NCBI GenBank assembly: GCA_964399965.1
Contig: CAYNRX010000006.1
Coordinates: 14,148-78,147, forward strand
Origin: UBA1381 sp964399965
GTDB taxonomy: Bacteria; Bacillota; Clostridia; UBA1381
DNA length: 64,000 nt
Reading direction: 5' to 3'
Part shown: piece by piece, positions 8,271 through 15,419 of the stretch
Layout: each line of letters starts with the position of its first letter
Position numbering within the stretch: position 1 is the first letter of the stretch
Position numbers and translations under genes: made by a program
Notes under the pieces: generated by a model
The model's database searches: none
Told to the model about the DNA's origin: nothing
What the model saw: the letters and a program-made list of their open reading frames with translations, nothing else

Positions 8271-9152
8271 TTACATAACTATATTTTTCAGCGTGCCTAT
8301 TTTTTCTATGCTGCATTCAACAGTATCGCCCGGCTTTAAAAACCTCGGCGGATCGAAGCCCATGCCAACGCCCGAGGGTGTTCCCATGGAAATTATCGTC
8401 CCTGCCTCTAATGTCATACCGGCGGAAAGCTCGGCTATAACGTGCGCTATACCGAATATCAAAAGCGATGTGCGGCTTGACTGGCGCAGTTGGCCGTTGA
8501 CGCGGCTTTCTATGAGCAGGTCTGGCGGAAATGATATCTCATCAGCGGTGACGATACACGGCCCCATGGGTGTGAAGGTATCAAGGCTCTTGCCGAAATA
8601 CCATTGCTTATGATGTGTCTGGATATTGCGGGCGCTTATATCGTTTATTATAGTGTAGCCGAAAATGTATTTCTCTGCATCTTCAGGGCGGACGTTTTTG
8701 GCGTCCTTGGCGATAATGACGGCTAGCTCCGCTTCATAGTCGAGACTGTCTGTAAGGTCGGAATGCGAGAGGATAACGCCTCCGGGAGCGGTAGCTTCAT
8801 TGGTGCGCTTGGAAAAATATATCGCATATGGGCGTTCGCCGCCGAAAGCCTCGTTTTCGAACCGTGCGGCTTCCTCGGCGTGAGCCATATAATTTATACC
8901 CAGGCAGATGACGTCCTGCTTCGGACGGGGGATAGGCGCATGTATAGTAACATTTTCGCTTGATATATATTCTCCTTCGCCTGCTGCGAGTGATGATCGT
9001 ATAAGCTCGAGCGCGTCTGTCCCGGCATCTATCAATGAGTTCATATCGGTAACTCCGGGTAAAAACTGATCTACCGGAAAAACCTTGCCGTCTGTAAGTA
9101 CGGCGGCAAATCTCCCGGGGGTGCTTGCAAGACTGCAAGTAATAAGTTTCAT
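8271..9152 (-). CDS. Fumarylacetoacetate hydrolase (FAH) family protein
   Basis: This 293-residue protein has a short N-terminal domain and the FAH catalytic domain. Visible motifs are CLGINYMAHAEEA, the metal-ligand pattern LDYEAELAVIIAK, and GTPSGVGMGFDP. Relatives cleave or decarboxylate 2-oxo-diacids or isomerise hydroxyhexadiene-dioates, and the substrate cannot be read from sequence. The ATG at 9152 is 7 nt from AGGAGG, whereas that at 9158 is only 1 nt away, so I prefer 9152. Repeat copy B is inserted between its promoter and its ribosome site. Confidence 0.88.
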   Translation of the reverse strand: MKLITCSLASTPGRFAAVLTDGKVFPVDQFLPGVTDMNSLIDAGTDALELIRSSLAAGEGEYISSENVTIHAPIPRPKQDVICLGINYMAHAEEAARFENEAFGGERPYAIYFSKRTNEATAPGGVILSHSDLTDSLDYEAELAVIIAKDAKNVRPEDAEKYIFGYTIINDISARNIQTHHKQWYFGKSLDTFTPMGPCIVTADEISFPPDLLIESRVNGQLRQSSRTSLLIFGIAHVIAELSAGMTLEAGTIISMGTPSGVGMGFDPPRFLKPGDTVECSIEKIGTLKNIVM

Positions 9153-9169
9153 ATCCATACCTCCTCGTT

Positions 9170-9403
9170 ATTTTCTATTTAGTCAATTGCGAAACTTTTT
9201 TCGCAATTGATTTCTGGCTAATGAAGAAAATAAAAGTTCCGTTGATTGGCGGTCTGCGACCGCTGAAACTTTTATTTTCGCAATTTTTGACGCGCATGTC
9301 GTCAAAAATTGATTGTAATTCGAGGGTTTCACCCTCGAGCTCCTCAGAATGAGGAAATAATTGTAAAACGCTGCCGCGTTTTGCAATTATCTGATTTTCT
9401 ATT
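9170..9403 (-). repeat. Structured mobile repeat, copy B
   Basis: The element body 9180-9393 is in minus orientation, flanked by the 10-bp direct repeat ATTTTCTATT (9170-9179 and 9394-9403). It has all five hairpins, including the outer AATTGCAAAACG/CGTTTTACAATT type missing in copy A. It lies directly after a promoter -10 box (9401-9406) and 5 bp before the Shine-Dalgarno site of the FAH gene, so it forms nearly the whole 5' leader of that gene. Confidence 0.87.
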
Positions 9404-9429
9404 ATATACCAATTTGGAATTTTTTGCAA
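9401..9429 (-). promoter_or_regulatory. Promoter of the FAH-family gene
   Basis: On the minus strand TTGCAA (9429-9424) and TATAAT (9406-9401) are separated by 17 bp. The last three bases of the -10 box belong to the direct repeat produced by insertion of copy B. Confidence 0.7.
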
Positions 9430-9483
9430 TTGGTTTTTACGGTGTAATTTGTCAAAAAACCGCCGCAAGTTTATGTGACGAAT

Positions 9484-9513
9484 AAAAAAAGCCGCTCCCC
9501 GATAGGGAGCAGC
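9484..9513 (-). terminator. Terminator of infC-rpmI-rplT
   Basis: A stem with core GCTCCC/GGGAGC (9494-9499, 9505-9510) is followed on the minus strand by seven T (9490-9484), just past the rplT stop. Confidence 0.85.
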
Positions 9514-9524
9514 CCGGACACTCA

Positions 9525-9878
9525 TTATAAAGCGGCCTTTGCAGCCTCTGTCAGCTTTGTAAAAGCAGCCGGATCGGCGATAGCGATCTCGGACAGAGCC
9601 TTTCTGTTGAGCTTGATGCCGGCCTTTGTAAGACCGTTCATGAAAGTAGAATAGTTCATGCCGTTCATCTTGGCGGCTGCGCTTATTCTTGTTATCCACA
9701 GGCGTCTGAAATCACGCTTTCTGCGCTTTCTGCCGATGTAGGCGTTCTGCATGGAACGCATTACAGCCTGGTTGGCCGTCTTGTACAGCTTGCTTTCGCC
9801 TCCGCGGAAGCCCTTAGCCAGCTTTAAGATCTTGTTGTGCTTTTTTCTTGTATTTAAAGCGCCTTTAACTCTTGCCAT
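9525..9878 (-). CDS. rplT: 50S ribosomal protein L20
   Basis: This is the 117-residue early-assembly protein of the large subunit. The N terminus MARVKGALNTRKKHNKILK, the basic RRKRDFRRLWITRISAA and the closing LTKLTE-like helix are diagnostic, and the length is normal. L20 commonly represses its own operon by binding the infC leader. It is the last gene of infC-rpmI-rplT, 48 bp after rpmI. Confidence 0.98.
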   Translation of the reverse strand: MARVKGALNTRKKHNKILKLAKGFRGGESKLYKTANQAVMRSMQNAYIGRKRRKRDFRRLWITRISAAAKMNGMNYSTFMNGLTKAGIKLNRKALSEIAIADPAAFTKLTEAAKAAL

Positions 9879-9926
9879 AATTCAATTTCCTCACTTTCAA
9901 AATCGTCTTTTCCTAAATTTAGGGAA

Positions 9927-10124
9927 TTATTTGTAAGGTATCAGCTTCTTGATAACAACAGCGTTCGCCTTTGAGCAGTACGCCTGCTTTCTCAAGTGTC
10001 TTTTTCTCTTGGTGGTCTTTTTGTTGAGGATATGTCTTCTGAAAGACTTATTCATCTTCACCTTGCCGTTTTTTGTAAGGTTGAATCTCTTAGCGGCGCC
10101 TCTGTGTGTTTTTATTTTAGGCAT
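9927..10124 (-). CDS. rpmI: 50S ribosomal protein L35
   Basis: This is the 65-residue large-subunit protein MPKIKTHRGAAKRF..., with the usual basic loop KTTKRKRHLRKQA. I start it at 10124; the longer open frame to 10181 has no homology and overlaps infC. It is second in the operon, with AAAGGAGTGG just before the ATG. Confidence 0.98.
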   Translation of the reverse strand: MPKIKTHRGAAKRFNLTKNGKVKMNKSFRRHILNKKTTKRKRHLRKQAYCSKANAVVIKKLIPYK

Positions 10125-10146
10125 AATGTCCACTCCTTTTTCTAAA

Positions 10147-10677
10147 TTACTTCTTATCCGAATTTTGTACCGTGGGCGCAAGATACATTATCATATTTCT
10201 GCCCTCGAGTTTGGGCTTTCTTTCCACTGTGCCGAAATCCTTCGCCGCCTCGGCGAACCGTTCCAAAAGCTTCTGTCCCAACTCGGAATGACTTACCTCG
10301 CGTCCGCGGAACCGTACCATGACTTTGACCTTGTCGCCGGCCTTTAAAAAGCGCATCGCGTGCTTGCACTTGGTATTAAAATCGTTGGTGTCTATAGATG
10401 GTGAAAGCTGCACTTCTTTGACGCTGATGGTCTTTTGGTTTTTGCGGTTCTCTTTCTCACGCTTTGCAAGTTCAAATTTATACTTACCGTAATCCATGAT
10501 CTTGCATACAGGCGGTTTGGCCTGAGGCGCGATCTTGACCAGATCCATCCCTTTGTCGGCTGCCATGTTAAGTGCCGTCCTGGCGTCCATTACTCCAAGC
10601 TGGCCGCCGGTGCTGTCCACCACGCGGACCTCCCGGTCACGGATCTGCTCGTTGATTTGCAATTCATTCCTGGCTAT
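10147..10677 (-). CDS. infC: Translation initiation factor IF-3, ATA start
   Basis: This 176-residue factor holds the 30S subunit apart and checks start codons. It has an N domain (INEQIRDREVRV), a lysine-rich linker (about residues 75-90) and a C domain (KVMVRFRGREVSHSELG). No ATG, GTG or TTG has a usable Shine-Dalgarno site. ATA at 10677-10675 gives the canonical opening IARNELQINEQ and sits 8 nt after AGGAGG, while ATT at 10683 is only 2 nt away. Rare start codons in infC are known to allow autoregulation. First gene of infC-rpmI-rplT. Confidence 0.95.
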   Translation of the reverse strand: MARNELQINEQIRDREVRVVDSTGGQLGVMDARTALNMAADKGMDLVKIAPQAKPPVCKIMDYGKYKFELAKREKENRKNQKTISVKEVQLSPSIDTNDFNTKCKHAMRFLKAGDKVKVMVRFRGREVSHSELGQKLLERFAEAAKDFGTVERKPKLEGRNMIMYLAPTVQNSDKK

Positions 10678-10723
10678 GGTAATTCCCTCCTACGCTTCCC
10701 TTATAAAGGGTTATTTTGTGCAT

Positions 10724-10837
10724 AAAAAAACGGATGACGCAAAGTCAGCCGCATACGATACACTTCCGCCGACAGGGGCGGAAAGACCATATTTACCACA
10801 TTGTCTTTCAAATGCGGTGAGAGCGATGTGACTCTGC
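10724..10837 (-). promoter_or_regulatory. infC leader with attenuator hairpin (L20-leader type)
   Basis: The ~170-nt transcribed leader of the operon is structured. It ends in CGGCTGAC/GTCATCCG (10750-10731, one mismatch) followed by seven T (10730-10724), i.e. an intrinsic terminator 47 bp before infC. This is the layout of Firmicute infC leaders controlled by L20. I did not fold the upstream part rigorously. Confidence 0.65.
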
Positions 10838-10855
10838 TTGTTTTCGTTCTTTACT

Positions 10856-10884
10856 ATGATACCATATTTGCGCTGCGGTGTCAA
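10856..10884 (-). promoter_or_regulatory. infC operon promoter
   Basis: On the minus strand TTGACA (10884-10879) and TATCAT (10861-10856) have a 17-bp spacer. Confidence 0.8.
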
Positions 10885-11027
10885 GTATTTTTTTGAGAAA
10901 TTTTTATGTAAGGGAAAGTTTACGTTATTTTTAGGAAAAAGCTATAAAAATATTAGATTTTACTATTGTAATTTTGCCGGATATGTGATATTATTATATA
11001 AGCAAAATATAAAAAGGGGGAACCACA

Positions 11028-12260
11028 ATGGCAATTCACGTTATTAACGAAGCAAAGCGCTGTTTAAATTGCAAAAAGCCTATGTGCCGTGAGGGATGTC
11101 CGATCCATACGCCGATACCGGATATGATACATACGTTTCTGGAAGGCGATATAAACGCGGCAGGGAAGATGGTATTTGAGAATAATCCTCTCTCGGTCAT
11201 CTGTTCGCTTATCTGCAACCACGAAAACCAGTGCGAGGGTCACTGCGTCCTTAACCGGAAAGGGTCGCCGGTGCATATAAGCAGCATAGAAAACTATATC
11301 TCGGAAAATTATTTCGACAAGCTGCGGTTCCCTGAGATCAAAAAGAACGGTATGCGCGTAGGCATCATCGGTTCAGGCCCTGCGGGGATAACGATAGCGG
11401 TGATACTTGCCCGGCGCGGCTATGATGTGACGATATTTGAGGCAAAAGAGAAGATCGGGGGCGTTTTGCGTTACGGGATACCGGAATTTCGTCTGCCAAA
11501 GTCGATACTCGATAAGTACAAGGAAAAGCTTCTCGCCCTGGGGATAAAGATACGCCCCAATACGTCTATCGGTACCGGCATCGGTGTGGATGATATGTTC
11601 CGCGACGGCTACAGCGCGCTGTTTATCGGCACCGGAGTATGGCGGCCGAACACGCTGAAAATAAAGGGCGAATCGCTGGGCAATGTGCATTATGCGATAA
11701 ATTACCTTACCAATCCCGACGTTTACGACTTGGGTAAGTCGCTGAATATAATCGGCGCCGGCAACTCAGCGATGGACGTGGCCAGAACGGCTCTAAGAAA
11801 GGGCTGCGAGAAGGTCACGGTATTTTCAAGAAACGATCATCTGGCAGCCAGCCCGCGGGAGGTCGATTACGCAAAGATCGATGGCGTAGAGTTTGTCGTT
11901 CATGTGGAGCCGGTAGAGATAGTGGACGAGGGAGTTATCTTCGTTGATCTTGAATGCGATGGCAGAGGGCATCTGTACCCAATAAAGGGCACGGAGCGGC
12001 TGTTCCCGGCGGATTCGACTATTATTGCCATCAGCCAAGGCCCCAGGGATAGGATCATTTCCACCACCACCGGCCTGGAGGTCAATGAACGCGGGCTGTT
12101 GGTAACGAATACATACGGCGAGACAACGCGCGATGGTATCTTCGCTTCGGGAGACGTTGTGCGCGGGGCCAAGACCGTGGTGGAGGCTGTGGCCTATTCT
12201 AAGCAGGTGGCCGACGCTATGGACGAGTATATGCAGTCGCTCAAAGATAAGAAGGAATAA
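11028..12260 (+). CDS. NAD(P)-dependent flavin oxidoreductase, glutamate synthase small-subunit-like
   Basis: This 410-residue enzyme has an N-terminal double [4Fe-4S] domain (CLNCKKPMCREGCPIHTPIP and CSLICNHENQCEGHC), an FAD-binding Rossmann motif (VGIIGSGPAGITIAVILARRG, about residue 107) and an NAD(P)-binding motif (LNIIGAGNSAMDVARTALR). The family includes GltD and the NfnB/sulfide dehydrogenase alpha type. It stands alone, with no gltB or nfnA beside it, so the partner and reaction are uncertain; it could pass electrons between NAD(P)H and ferredoxin. AAAAGGGGGAA precedes the ATG. Confidence 0.85.
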   Translation: MAIHVINEAKRCLNCKKPMCREGCPIHTPIPDMIHTFLEGDINAAGKMVFENNPLSVICSLICNHENQCEGHCVLNRKGSPVHISSIENYISENYFDKLRFPEIKKNGMRVGIIGSGPAGITIAVILARRGYDVTIFEAKEKIGGVLRYGIPEFRLPKSILDKYKEKLLALGIKIRPNTSIGTGIGVDDMFRDGYSALFIGTGVWRPNTLKIKGESLGNVHYAINYLTNPDVYDLGKSLNIIGAGNSAMDVARTALRKGCEKVTVFSRNDHLAASPREVDYAKIDGVEFVVHVEPVEIVDEGVIFVDLECDGRGHLYPIKGTERLFPADSTIIAISQGPRDRIISTTTGLEVNERGLLVTNTYGETTRDGIFASGDVVRGAKTVVEAVAYSKQVADAMDEYMQSLKDKKE

Positions 12261-12290
12261 AAAAATCCTGAGTGTTTTAAAAAATTTGTC

Positions 12291-12319
12291 TTGACAAAAG
12301 GGATAAAACGTGATATAAC
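12291..12319 (+). promoter_or_regulatory. thrS promoter
   Basis: TTGACA (12291-12296) and TATAAC (12314-12319) with a 17-bp spacer lie directly before the T-box leader. Confidence 0.8.
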
Positions 12320-12321
12320 AC

Positions 12322-12583
12322 TATCAAAGGCTGTGAAAAAGACAGTAGCGACCGAGGACGCCGTACAAGAGAGAGAGCATCGCGGCTGGAAGTGCTCTTT
12401 GCGGTATCGGGCGTGAACACCACTTTGGAGCCGCCGGCTGAAAGGGAGACCGATTAAGCTGCGCCGCTGCGCCCGGCGTTATGGGATAATGAAGCAATAA
12501 ATCGGGGTGGAACCGCGCGTTCACTAAGAATAGTTCTGCGCCCCCGGAGAAGATCAGAGTGTTTTCTCCGGGGGCGTATTTTA
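12322..12583 (+). promoter_or_regulatory. T-box riboswitch, threonine-specific
   Basis: This tRNA-sensing leader controls thrS. The T-box bulge GTGGAACCGCG is at 12507-12517. A 12-bp terminator stem (12539-12550 with 12565-12576) is followed by a T-rich tail. The specifier codon is most likely ACC at 12419-12421 within GTGAACACCACTTTGG, matching a Thr tRNA. Uncharged tRNA-Thr should stabilise the antiterminator and let transcription reach thrS. Confidence 0.93.
12539..12583 (+). terminator. T-box terminator
   Basis: CGCCCCCGGAGA/TCTCCGGGGGCG forms a perfect 12-bp stem followed by a TATTTTATTTT tail. It competes with the antiterminator that includes the T-box sequence. Confidence 0.92.
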
Positions 12584-12620
12584 TTTTCTCACGGTGGGAA
12601 TACGGAATGTTTAAAAAGTG

Positions 12621-12919
12621 TAATATAATTTTAAATAATTGTAAAACGTGATAGCGTTTTACAATTATTTCCTTGTTCTGAGGAGCTCGAGGGTGAAACC
12701 CTCGAATTTCAATCAATTTTTGACGACTATGCACCGCGCAAGATGGCGCGGCCGGCAGCTTGCTGCCGGTTTTTGCGGAGCAAAAATGCTGAAAATGCGT
12801 CAAAAATTGCGAAAATAAAAGTTTCAGCGGTCTTTAGACCGCCAATCAACGGAACTTTTATTTTCTTCCTTAGCCAGAAACCAATTGCGAAAAGGTTTCG
12901 CAATTGACTATAATATAAT
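12621..12919 (+). repeat. Structured mobile repeat, copy C (with extra hairpin block)
   Basis: The element body 12630-12910 is flanked by the 9-bp direct repeat TAATATAAT (12621-12629 and 12911-12919). It has all five hairpins, and its third hairpin (12713-12817) carries an extra ~80-bp block with its own nested stems (CCGCGC/GCGCGG and CCGGCAGC/GCTGCCGG). It sits between the T-box terminator and the thrS ribosome site, so it is present in every antiterminated thrS mRNA. Confidence 0.88.
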
Positions 12920-12941
12920 ATCAGGAAAGAGGTTATCAAAA

Positions 12942-14690
12942 ATGGAAATGAATGAATTGCAAACGTTAAGACACTCGGCCTCCCATGTGATGGCGCAGGC
13001 TGTAAAAAGGCTCTTCCCCGAGGTCAAGCTGGCGATCGGCCCGGCTATAGACAATGGGTTTTACTACGATTTCGATACCGATCATCCGTTTACAAGAGAC
13101 GACCTTGACGCTATTGAAAAGGAAATGAAGAAAATAGCCAAGGAGAATCTTAAAATAGAGCGTTTTGAACTGCCGAGGAACGAGGCACTTGAGCTGATGA
13201 AGAATGAGCCGTACAAGACGGAGCTGATAAACGAGCTGCCGGAGGGAGAGACGATATCGTTTTATAAGCAAGGCGAATTTGTCGACCTGTGCGCAGGCCC
13301 GCATGTGAATTACACGGGCAAGATAAAGGCTTATAAGCTCTTGAGCGCAACCGGCGCATACTGGCGCGGCAACGAGAAGAATAAAATGCTGCAAAGGATA
13401 TACGGAACGGCTTTCGCCAACAAGACGGAGCTTGAAGAGCATCTGACCGCCCTTGAGGAGGCTAAAAAGCGCGACCATAACAAGCTCGGCCGTGAGCTGG
13501 AGCTGTTTACGACATCGGAGCTTATCGGCCAGGGTCTGCCGATACTCCTGCCTAAGGGCGCAAGAGTCATACAGACGCTTCAGCGTTTTGTGGAGGACGA
13601 GGAGCAGAGACGCGGCTGGCAGTTGACGAAAACGCCGCTGATGGCAAAAAGCGATCTCTACAAGCTCTCCGGCCACTGGGATCACTATAAGGAGGGCATG
13701 TTTGTGCTGGGTGACGAGGAAAAGGATAAGGAGGTATTTGCCCTGCGTCCTATGACCTGCCCGTTCCAGTATCAGGCGTATTTAAACCGCGGACGTTCTT
13801 ACCGCGATCTGCCGATGCGTCTTGCTGAGACCTCAACGCTTTTCAGAAACGAGGCCTCCGGCGAAATGCACGGGCTTATACGTGTACGCCAGTTCACGAT
13901 TTCCGAGGGGCATCTGATGTGTACGCCGGAGCAGCTGGAAGACGAATTTCGCGGCTGCTTGGAACTTGCGATATATATGCTTAAAACGCTCGGCCTTTAC
14001 GAGGACGTATCTTACCGCTTCTCCCAGTGGGATCCCAATGACAGAGATAAATATATCGGCACCGAGGAGCAGTGGAACGAGGCTCAGGATACGATGCAAA
14101 AGATACTCGACCACCTGGAGATACCCTACGTTATAGGGGTAGGAGAGGCTGCGTTCTACGGGCCGAAGCTCGATATCCAGATAAAGAATGTACACGGTAA
14201 GGAGGATACACTGATAACGCTGCAGGTAGACCAGATGCTTGCTGAAAAGTTCGGTATGGAATATGTCGACAGGGACGGCGTGAAGAAGAATCCGTATATA
14301 ATCCACAGAACGTCCATAGGCTGCTATGAAAGAACGCTGGCTCTGCTTATCGAGAAATATGCCGGAGCCTTCCCGACCTGGCTGGCGCCGGTGCAGGTGA
14401 AGCTTTTGCCGATAGCCGACAGGCACGCCGACTACATGGCCGATATAAAGCGCAAGCTGGCCGACAAAGGCATCCTGCGTACAGAGCTTGACGACAGGAG
14501 CGAGAAGATAGGCTATAAAATACGTGAAGCGCAGCTTGAGAAGGTGCCCTATATGCTTATCGCCGGCGATAAGGATATCGAGGCCGGAGTGGTATCTGTG
14601 CGCTCAAGAAAAGACGGCGATATAGGCTCTATGACGATAGACGAGTTTATAGAAAAGATAACCGAGGAAATAGAAACAAAGGCCAGATGA
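12942..14690 (+). CDS. thrS: Threonine--tRNA ligase lacking the TGS domain
   Basis: This 582-residue class II synthetase opens directly with the editing domain: HSASHVMAQ supplies the HxxxH pair and CAGPHV the distal Cys/His. The catalytic core (MTCPFQYQAYL, FRNEASGEMHGLIRVRQF, IHRTSIGCYERT) and the anticodon-binding domain (from about residue 480) follow. The usual ~60-residue N-terminal TGS domain is absent; the intergenic DNA does not encode one. The ATG at 12942 is preceded by GGAAAGAGG. Expression is under T-box control. Confidence 0.97.
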   Translation: MEMNELQTLRHSASHVMAQAVKRLFPEVKLAIGPAIDNGFYYDFDTDHPFTRDDLDAIEKEMKKIAKENLKIERFELPRNEALELMKNEPYKTELINELPEGETISFYKQGEFVDLCAGPHVNYTGKIKAYKLLSATGAYWRGNEKNKMLQRIYGTAFANKTELEEHLTALEEAKKRDHNKLGRELELFTTSELIGQGLPILLPKGARVIQTLQRFVEDEEQRRGWQLTKTPLMAKSDLYKLSGHWDHYKEGMFVLGDEEKDKEVFALRPMTCPFQYQAYLNRGRSYRDLPMRLAETSTLFRNEASGEMHGLIRVRQFTISEGHLMCTPEQLEDEFRGCLELAIYMLKTLGLYEDVSYRFSQWDPNDRDKYIGTEEQWNEAQDTMQKILDHLEIPYVIGVGEAAFYGPKLDIQIKNVHGKEDTLITLQVDQMLAEKFGMEYVDRDGVKKNPYIIHRTSIGCYERTLALLIEKYAGAFPTWLAPVQVKLLPIADRHADYMADIKRKLADKGILRTELDDRSEKIGYKIREAQLEKVPYMLIAGDKDIEAGVVSVRSRKDGDIGSMTIDEFIEKITEEIETKAR

Positions 14691-14702
14691 TTCACCAAAA
14701 AG

Positions 14703-14741
14703 CCTCCCCGTGCATATGATACGGTATTCCGAGCGGGGAGG
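14703..14741 (+). promoter_or_regulatory. Hairpin occluding the yunB Shine-Dalgarno site
   Basis: CCTCCCCG (14703-14710) pairs perfectly with CGGGGAGG (14734-14741). The second arm contains the GGGGAGG ribosome site 9 nt before the yunB ATG. There is no T-run, so it is not a plain terminator. Confidence 0.55.
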
Positions 14742-14750
14742 TGGCTGCAA

Positions 14751-15419
14751 ATGCGTATGGGGCTGGGTCGTGCGTACAGGAGGGTGCTTGTTTCACCGAA
14801 GATAGGCGTACTTTTATGTGCGGCGGTCTTTGTCTTTGTGTTTTACCGCTTGCAGCCGCAGCTTGAGGTGAGAGCGGCGGAATTTGCCCGGGCGGCGGCA
14901 AACCGTGCTGTAAACAGCGCTGTTTCCGAGGTATTTTCCGGCGTGGACTACTATGAGCTTTCTTCGGTAAGGGAAAATGCCGCCGGGGAGATAACGGCCG
15001 TTACGATGAATACCGGGCGGATGAATGCCCTCCGCGCCGAAGTGGCCGGGGCGGTGATGGCTGACACCGAAAATTTCAAGGATGGCTGTGTGCGGATACC
15101 GCTGGGAGCTGTGCTGGGAGCGGATCTTCTGGCAGCCGTCGGCCCGCGGATAACCGTAAGAACTGTTTCTCTGGGACAGGTGAATGTTGATTTTTACGAT
15201 GAATTTGAAGCTGCGGGCATAAACCAGGTGAAGCATAAAATATACCTGACGGCGTCTGTTACCGTTTCAGTGATAGGGTCATCCATGGCCGAGGGTGAAA
15301 CGGTAACGGCCGAGATACCGGTCGCCGAAACGCTGATAGTGGGCAAGGTGCCTGACTATTATGCGGAGGACGGAGGAATGAACGCCGTTTTGGAGGGAGA
15401 TAATGGAAGAACGAATTGA
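14751..15419 (+). CDS. yunB: Sporulation protein YunB
   Basis: This 222-residue protein has one N-terminal membrane segment (about residues 15-35) and an external domain. Family features include the Asn/Ala-rich NRAVNSAVSEVF block after the membrane helix and the later PLGAVLGADLLAAVGP segment. YunB is known from SigE-dependent spore formation; its biochemical role is not defined. Its last 17 bp overlap ligA. A hairpin covers its ribosome site. Confidence 0.85.
   Translation: MRMGLGRAYRRVLVSPKIGVLLCAAVFVFVFYRLQPQLEVRAAEFARAAANRAVNSAVSEVFSGVDYYELSSVRENAAGEITAVTMNTGRMNALRAEVAGAVMADTENFKDGCVRIPLGAVLGADLLAAVGPRITVRTVSLGQVNVDFYDEFEAAGINQVKHKIYLTASVTVSVIGSSMAEGETVTAEIPVAETLIVGKVPDYYAEDGGMNAVLEGDNGRTN

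Noticed and set aside
12727..12939. A 70-codon minus-strand frame within repeat copy C
   Set aside because: It reads across inverted repeats and lacks start signals; a coding repeat would show codon-position bias among copies, which I do not see.
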